A stretch of DNA of 37,483 nt from Caccovicinus sp051878975 (lineage in GTDB: Bacteria; Bacillota; Clostridia; Lachnospirales; Lachnospiraceae): contig JBJELD010000086.1 in the NCBI GenBank assembly GCA_051878975.1, positions 1 to 37,483 on the forward strand, read 5' to 3'. Both the position numbers and the translations under genes were made by a program. Below the pieces are notes generated by a model that saw only the letters and a list, made by a program, of their open reading frames with translations, was not told the DNA's origin and did not search any database. This document shows, piece by piece, positions 32,618 to 37,483 of this stretch. Position 1 is the first letter of the stretch. Each line of letters begins with the position of its first letter.

Positions 32618-33889
32618 ATGGCATTAAAGAAGAAGCCGGTGACCGGCATGAAGGATGTCCTGCCTGCGGAGATGCAGATTCGGGAATATGTAATGAGTCA
32701 GATCCGGGAAACCTACAAAAAATTTGGTTTTTCCCAGATTGATACTCCTTGTGTGGAGCATATTGAAAACCTGACCAGCAAGCAGGGCGGTGATAATGAA
32801 AAACTGATTTTTAAGATTTTAAAGAGAGGAGAGAAGCTGGACGTGGCGGCAGCTCAGACAGAGGCCGACGTGGTGGACGGCGGTCTGCGCTACGATCTGA
32901 CCCTGCCTCTTTCCCGCTATTACGCAAATAACGCGGCAAATCTTCCGTCGCCCTTCAAAGCGCTGCAGATGGGCAGCGTGTGGAGAGCGGATCGTCCGCA
33001 GAAAGGGCGCTTCCGCCAGTTTGTGCAGTGTGACATTGATATTTTAGGTGATCCGACCTGCCTGGCGGAGATTGAGCTGATTCTGGCAACCACGACCGCT
33101 CTGGGCAGGATCTGCCCGGACAATTCCTTTACGGTCCGCATAAATGACCGGGGAATTCTGCGCGGCATGGCAGCTTACTGCGGCTTCCCGGAGGAGTCCT
33201 TTGATCAGGTTTTCATTATTCTGGACAAGATGGATAAGATCGGCATGGAAGGTGTGGAGGCAGAGCTTCTGGAGGCCGGATACGAGGAGGAGAAGGTAAA
33301 GAAGTACTTGAGCCTGTTCTCCGGTGTGACAAACGACGCGGCAGGTGTCCGTCAGATGGGCAGCGTGTTGTCGGAATCGGTGGCTTCGGCGGCGGCAACC
33401 TGCGAGAATCTGGCACATATCATGGATACGGTCCAGGATGTGGCAGAGGCAGAGTTCTCTCTGGTATTTGATCCGACGCTGGTAAGAGGCATGTCTTACT
33501 ATACCGGCACAATCTTTGAGGTTTCCATGGAGGGCTTTGGCGGCTCCGTGGCCGGCGGCGGACGTTACGACAAGATGATCGGAAAGTTTACCGGAATGGA
33601 GACGCCGGCCTGCGGCTTTTCCATCGGCTTTGAGCGGATCGTTACGATCCTGATGGATCGGAATTTCACAGTTCCGCAGGCTGCTCCGAGGAAGGCGTAT
33701 CTGTTTGAAAAGGGCGTCAGCCAGGAGATATTGAGCCAGGTGATCCGGGAAGCCACCGAGGAGAGAAAGAACGGTGTGCAGGTGCTGGTGGCACAGATGA
33801 ATAAGAACAAAAAATTCCAGAAGGAGCAGCTTCAGAAGGAAGGCTACAGCGAATTTAAAGAATTTTACAGAGATGCACTGAAAAAGTAA
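32618..33889 (+). CDS. hisS: Histidyl-tRNA synthetase
   Basis: HisS charges tRNA-His. It is a class II synthetase of 423 residues with motif 1 near residues 8-18 (T-G-M-K-D-V-L-P), motif 2 around WRADRPQKGRFRQF (122-135), the histidine A block VRGMSYYTGTIFE near 288 and the B block CGFSIGFERI near 332. GGAGAG precedes the ATG. aspS follows after 20 bases, the common Firmicutes arrangement. Confidence 0.96.
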   Translation: MALKKKPVTGMKDVLPAEMQIREYVMSQIRETYKKFGFSQIDTPCVEHIENLTSKQGGDNEKLIFKILKRGEKLDVAAAQTEADVVDGGLRYDLTLPLSRYYANNAANLPSPFKALQMGSVWRADRPQKGRFRQFVQCDIDILGDPTCLAEIELILATTTALGRICPDNSFTVRINDRGILRGMAAYCGFPEESFDQVFIILDKMDKIGMEGVEAELLEAGYEEEKVKKYLSLFSGVTNDAAGVRQMGSVLSESVASAAATCENLAHIMDTVQDVAEAEFSLVFDPTLVRGMSYYTGTIFEVSMEGFGGSVAGGGRYDKMIGKFTGMETPACGFSIGFERIVTILMDRNFTVPQAAPRKAYLFEKGVSQEILSQVIREATEERKNGVQVLVAQMNKNKKFQKEQLQKEGYSEFKEFYRDALKK

Positions 33890-33909
33890 GGGAAAAGGAG
33901 ACAAGAACC

Positions 33910-35715
33910 ATGGCAGAATCAATGGTAGGACTGAAGCGTTCCCACCGGTGTACCGAGGTTTCCGAAGCCAATATCGGCCAGGAAGTCACCGTGATGGGAT
34001 GGGTCCAGAAGAGCAGAAATAAAGGCGGAATCATTTTTGTAGATTTAAGGGACCGTTCCGGTATCCTGCAGATTATTTTTGAGGAGAGCGACTGCGGCGC
34101 GGATTACTTTGCCAAGGCAGAGAAGCTCAGAAGTGAGTTTGTCATTGCGGTAGTCGGTCAGGTGGAAGCACGTTCCGGCGCAGCGAATCCAAACTTAAAG
34201 ACCGGAACCATCGAGGTTCGGGCAAAGAGTCTTCGTATTTTGGCTGAATCGGAAACTCCGCCGTTTCCGATCGAGGAGAACTCCAAGACCAAGGAGGAGC
34301 TGCGCTTAAAGTATCGTTATCTGGATCTGAGAAGACCGGATATCCAGAGAAATATCATGACCAGAAGCCAGGTAGCGATCCTGACCCGTCAGTTTCTGGC
34401 AGAGGAAGGCTTCCTGGAGATTGAGACGCCGACTCTGATCAAGAGTACGCCGGAGGGAGCGAGAGATTATCTGGTGCCGAGCCGTGTGCATCCTGGCTCC
34501 TTTTATGCGCTGCCCCAGTCTCCGCAGCTGTTCAAACAGCTTCTGATGTGCTCCGGCTATGACCGTTATTTCCAGCTGGCAAGATGCTATCGTGACGAGG
34601 ATCTGCGTGCGGACCGTCAGCCAGAATTTACCCAGATCGATATGGAGCTGTCCTTCGTGGATGTGGAGGATGTGCTGGATGTCAATGAACGTCTGTTAAA
34701 GAAGCTGTTTAAGGAGATCTGCAATGTGGACATTGCGCTTCCGATTCCGCGGATGACCTGGAAGGAAGCGATGGACCGCTTCGGTTCCGATAAGCCGGAT
34801 ATGCGGTTTGGCATGGAGCTGCAGGATGTGTCCGGGGCTGTGGCAGACTGTGATTTCGTAGTATTTAAGAGCGCGCTGGAAAACGGTGGCTCCGTAAGAG
34901 GCCTTCGCGTGGAGGGACAGGCCGGAATGCCGAGAAAGAAGATTGATGCGCTGGTTGAGTTCGCAAAGGGCTACGGCGCCAAGGGTCTGGCTTATCTGGC
35001 CATTCATGAGGACGGCACCTACAAGTCCTCCTTTGCAAAGTTTATGACGGAGGAGCAGCTGACCGGACTGGTTCAGGCCATGGGCGGACAGCCTGGTGAT
35101 CTGCTTCTGTTTGCGGCAGATAAAAACAGCGTGGTTTACAATGTGCTTGGCGCCCTTCGTCTGGAGCTGGGCCGACAGCTGAATCTGATTCCGAAGGATT
35201 CCTGGAAGTTCTTGTGGGTTACGGAATTCCCGCTGCTTGAGTACTCGGAAGAGGAGCAGCGCTATGTGGCCATGCATCATCCGTTTACCATGCCGATGGA
35301 TGAGGATCTGCCTCTGATCGATACAGATCCGGGTGCAGTACGTGCAAAGGCTTATGATATCGTGCTGAACGGCACGGAGCTTGGCGGAGGTTCCGTCCGG
35401 ATCCACCAGGCCGATATTCAGGAGAAGATGCTGGAGGTGCTGGGCTTTACGCCGGAGCGTGCCAGAGAGCAGTTCGGATTCCTTCTGGAAGCCTTCAAGT
35501 ATGGAGTTCCGCCTCACGCCGGTCTGGCATACGGTCTGGACCGTGTGGTTATGTGGATGGTGGGCGCGGACAGCATCCGCGATGTCATTGCATTCCCGAA
35601 GGTGAAGGATGCTTCCTGTCTGATGTGCGAGGCACCGACTCCGGTTGACCCGAAACAGCTGGAGGAGCTGGGTATTGCCGTGGAGCCGGAACAGAAAGAG
35701 CCGAAGGCAGAATAA
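33910..35715 (+). CDS. aspS: Aspartyl-tRNA synthetase, bacterial type
   Basis: AspS charges tRNA-Asp (and perhaps tRNA-Asn in organisms lacking AsnRS, not decidable here). An N-terminal OB fold (about 1-110) is followed by the class II core with motif 2 RDEDLRADRQPEFTQ near residue 228. The bacterial GAD insertion lies in the middle (about 290-410), and motif 3 GLDR is near 542. Length is 601 residues, normal. AAAGGAGA precedes the ATG. Confidence 0.96.
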   Translation: MAESMVGLKRSHRCTEVSEANIGQEVTVMGWVQKSRNKGGIIFVDLRDRSGILQIIFEESDCGADYFAKAEKLRSEFVIAVVGQVEARSGAANPNLKTGTIEVRAKSLRILAESETPPFPIEENSKTKEELRLKYRYLDLRRPDIQRNIMTRSQVAILTRQFLAEEGFLEIETPTLIKSTPEGARDYLVPSRVHPGSFYALPQSPQLFKQLLMCSGYDRYFQLARCYRDEDLRADRQPEFTQIDMELSFVDVEDVLDVNERLLKKLFKEICNVDIALPIPRMTWKEAMDRFGSDKPDMRFGMELQDVSGAVADCDFVVFKSALENGGSVRGLRVEGQAGMPRKKIDALVEFAKGYGAKGLAYLAIHEDGTYKSSFAKFMTEEQLTGLVQAMGGQPGDLLLFAADKNSVVYNVLGALRLELGRQLNLIPKDSWKFLWVTEFPLLEYSEEEQRYVAMHHPFTMPMDEDLPLIDTDPGAVRAKAYDIVLNGTELGGGSVRIHQADIQEKMLEVLGFTPERAREQFGFLLEAFKYGVPPHAGLAYGLDRVVMWMVGADSIRDVIAFPKVKDASCLMCEAPTPVDPKQLEELGIAVEPEQKEPKAE

Positions 35716-35726
35716 ACAGAAACAGG

Positions 35727-35775
35727 AAGGATGCGGCAGGATCGGAGAGAAGACCGGTTTTGCGGCATCCTTTTT
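35727..35775 (+). terminator. Terminator after aspS
   Basis: AAGGATGC (35727-35734) pairs with GCATCCTT (35765-35772), extended inward by GCA/TGC after one mismatch, and ends in T. Confidence 0.85.
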
Positions 35776-35828
35776 CTGCTTTTATCGAAGGGATATTCGT
35801 TTTTTAATTTCTGGGTATGGGAGGCGTT

Positions 35829-37190
35829 ATGAAAGGAAATATTGATTTGCTGAACGGGAAGATTCTTCCCTCTCTGACTGCGCTGGCTGTCCCGATCATG
35901 GCAACCTCGCTGGTTCAGATGGCGTATAATCTGACGGACATGGCCTGGATCGGACGGGTGGGAAGCAGTGCGGTGGCATCGGTGGGCGCCGCCGGCATGT
36001 ATACCTGGCTGTCCTCAGGGCTGGTTATGATTGCCAAGATGGGAGGGCAGATCAAGACGGGACATGCCATAGGGGAGGGCAACCGGAAGGATGCGGGGCT
36101 CTATGCTGCCGGAGCGATTCAGTTGACGCTGGTTCTGGCCGTCCTGTTTGCCCTGATCTCCAACAGCTTTGCCGGACCCATGATCCGGTTCTTTGGCCTG
36201 AGCGATCCGAAGATTGTGGCGGATGCCGTGATTTATCTGCGGATTGCAGGCGGTCTGATCGTGCTGTCTTTTCTGAGTCAGACTCTGACCGGGCTGTATA
36301 CGGCGGCAGGGAACAGCCGGACTCCGTTTGCTGCAAACTGCATCGGAATGGGTGCAAACATGCTGCTGGATCCGCTTCTGATTTTTGGTCTGGGGCCGTT
36401 CCCGCGGCTGGAGGCGGCCGGCGCGGCCGTTGCAACGGTGACGGCACAGGGCATTGTGGCGATGGTGCTGCTTTTATCGACACGGAAGGATGAATTTCTG
36501 TTTCCCCATGTTCATGTGGGAAGACCGGTTCCGGCCGTCTTTCTGAAGACGATTATCCAGGTAGGCGTCCCGGCCGGAGTCCAGGAAATGCTTTATTGCA
36601 CGATATCCATGATTCTGACCCGGTTTGTCTCAGCCTGGGGTGATCAGGCGGTGGCAGTCCAGCGGGTGGGGAGCCAGATTGAATCCATTTCCTGGATGAC
36701 GGCCGGAGGCTTTTCCACGGCGGTCAATGCCTTCGTGGCACAGAACTTCGGCGGCAGGAAGTATGACCGTGTCAAGAAGGGCTATATGACTGCAGCGGCA
36801 ATCGTCTGTATCTGGGGCTGCTTTACCAGCTCTCTTCTGATTTTCGGCAGGCAGCCGGTATTCCGGCTGTTTATCCGGGAGGCGGATGTGGTTCCGATGG
36901 GGATGGAGTATCTGCGGATTTTGGGATTTTCCCAGATGTTCATGTGCATAGAGGCGATGACTTCCGGTGCGCTGTCCGGGCTGGGCAAGACCTTTCAGTG
37001 CTCGGTCATCACGATTCTTCTGACCGGCATCCGGATTCCGACGGCTATCGTGCTGGGAAAGGCAATCGGCCTGAACGGAATCTGGTGGGCGTATTCCAGT
37101 TCATCGATTCTGAAGGGCATTGTGTTTTTCCTGTATTACCGGATGGTGCTCCGAAGGCTGACCGCAGAGCCGCAAAAGCACGGAAAATGA
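35829..37190 (+). CDS. MATE family efflux transporter
   Basis: This is a multidrug and toxin extrusion protein of 453 residues with about 12 hydrophobic segments. It uses the sodium or proton gradient to export small molecules. The N-terminal half has the family pattern P-I-M-A-T-S-L-V-Q-M-A-Y-N-L-T-D-M-A-W-I-G, and a second MatE domain follows from about residue 240. The start at 35829 is preceded by GGGAGG; an ATG four codons earlier overlaps this site. Substrate is unknown. Confidence 0.92.
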   Translation: MKGNIDLLNGKILPSLTALAVPIMATSLVQMAYNLTDMAWIGRVGSSAVASVGAAGMYTWLSSGLVMIAKMGGQIKTGHAIGEGNRKDAGLYAAGAIQLTLVLAVLFALISNSFAGPMIRFFGLSDPKIVADAVIYLRIAGGLIVLSFLSQTLTGLYTAAGNSRTPFAANCIGMGANMLLDPLLIFGLGPFPRLEAAGAAVATVTAQGIVAMVLLLSTRKDEFLFPHVHVGRPVPAVFLKTIIQVGVPAGVQEMLYCTISMILTRFVSAWGDQAVAVQRVGSQIESISWMTAGGFSTAVNAFVAQNFGGRKYDRVKKGYMTAAAIVCIWGCFTSSLLIFGRQPVFRLFIREADVVPMGMEYLRILGFSQMFMCIEAMTSGALSGLGKTFQCSVITILLTGIRIPTAIVLGKAIGLNGIWWAYSSSSILKGIVFFLYYRMVLRRLTAEPQKHGK

Positions 37191-37409
37191 GGAATTATAT
37201 CGCCCGGTGGAATTTATACAATTTTACTAACAGATTTCCTGCAGATTTTTGTAAAATGGGTATGGACGAAACGCTGATTTTGTGAGAAAATAAAACCAAG
37301 TATGATGTGATATATTTAACGAACTGCTACAGGGACAGGCAGGGCGTATCACTGCCATACAAATCAAACTCATCTTAGAAAACTACATATTTGAAAGGAG
37401 TTTTAACAC
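37191..37409 (+). other. Intergenic leader before the last gene
   Basis: The region of 219 bases has no open frame of note. It includes a TATGAT (-10 like) near 37300 with a poor -35 and a small GGCAG/CTGCC hairpin near 37337-37355. I see no riboswitch that I can name. Confidence 0.4.
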
Positions 37410-37483
37410 ATGATTTATTCAAAAGAAGTTGAAGAAATGTGTACCGTAGCACAGGGCGTGCATCATGGCTGTGCTCCGATCCC
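37410..37483 (+). CDS. Start of an unfinished gene, possibly an Fe-S scaffold-like protein
   Basis: An AAAGGAG site precedes ATG at 37410, and the frame stays open to the window edge (MIYSKEVEEMCTVAQGVHHG...). From memory the N-terminus resembles NifU-like scaffold proteins that precede GGGtGRT-family proteins in Clostridia. Only 24 residues are visible, so this is a tentative hint. Confidence 0.55.
   Translation, partial: MIYSKEVEEMCTVAQGVHHGCAPI

Noticed and set aside
1..37483. CRISPR arrays, tRNA, rRNA, transposases or phage genes
   Set aside because: None was seen in the window by reading the sequence.

Overview
The window is a 37.5 kb chromosomal segment, near 50 % GC by eye, from a spore-forming member of the Clostridia. 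It most resembles the Lachnospiraceae (Clostridium cluster XIVa). The reasons are spo0A, a SpoIIM-like protein, hemZ-hisS-aspS, apt-rel, recA-recX-rny, strong AGGAGG ribosome binding sites, a Gram-positive LexA box, and carbohydrate genes typical of gut anaerobes. I see no rRNA, tRNA, CRISPR array, phage genes or insertion sequence.

Region by region: (1) 1-6.9 kb is an alpha-glucan locus. A divergent MalR-like LacI repressor faces an operon for a lipoprotein sugar-binding protein, two permeases and a GH13 alpha-glucosidase. The operon ends in a malQ gene ruined by at least three internal deletions. No ABC ATPase is encoded here, so a shared one elsewhere must power the importer. (2) 6.9-12.3 kb holds a DegV fatty-acid-binding protein with its own operator-like promoter, then a MarR regulator with two half-transporters. 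These two form an asymmetric heterodimeric ABC exporter with one degenerate ATP site. (3) 12.4-15.6 kb holds spo0A, glgA (glycogen synthase) and a YuiD/divergent PAP2 membrane protein. (4) 15.8-22.5 kb is a housekeeping block: SOS-controlled recA, recX, rny, proC, a NudF-type Nudix hydrolase, a SpoIIM-like membrane protein and xerD. (5) 22.5-27.0 kb is a pectin-degradation island. GH105 is divergent from an operon of an unrecognised 125-residue protein, a cytoplasmic GH28 polygalacturonase and a LacI regulator. (6) 27.0-37.2 kb carries apt, rel (bifunctional ppGpp enzyme), an MBL hydrolase, hemZ, hisS, aspS and a MATE exporter, followed by the start of a further gene at the edge.

The two sugar islands are each paired with a LacI-family regulator and palindromic operator candidates. 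Both sets of glycosidases look cytoplasmic, so the cell seems to import oligosaccharides and finish their breakdown inside. GlgA offers a sink for glucose taken in by the first locus, but that link is inference.

The most unusual items are a MalR-like repressor whose hinge is two residues shorter than normal, facing an unusually dense set of operator-like repeats; the orphan Cys-containing protein inside the pectin operon; a terminator hairpin that swallows the ribosome binding site of the SpoIIM-like gene; a lysine/alanine-rich tail on RecA; and the decaying malQ. I did not find a clearly new multi-gene system. Most of the window is a conserved genome core with two sugar-utilisation islands.
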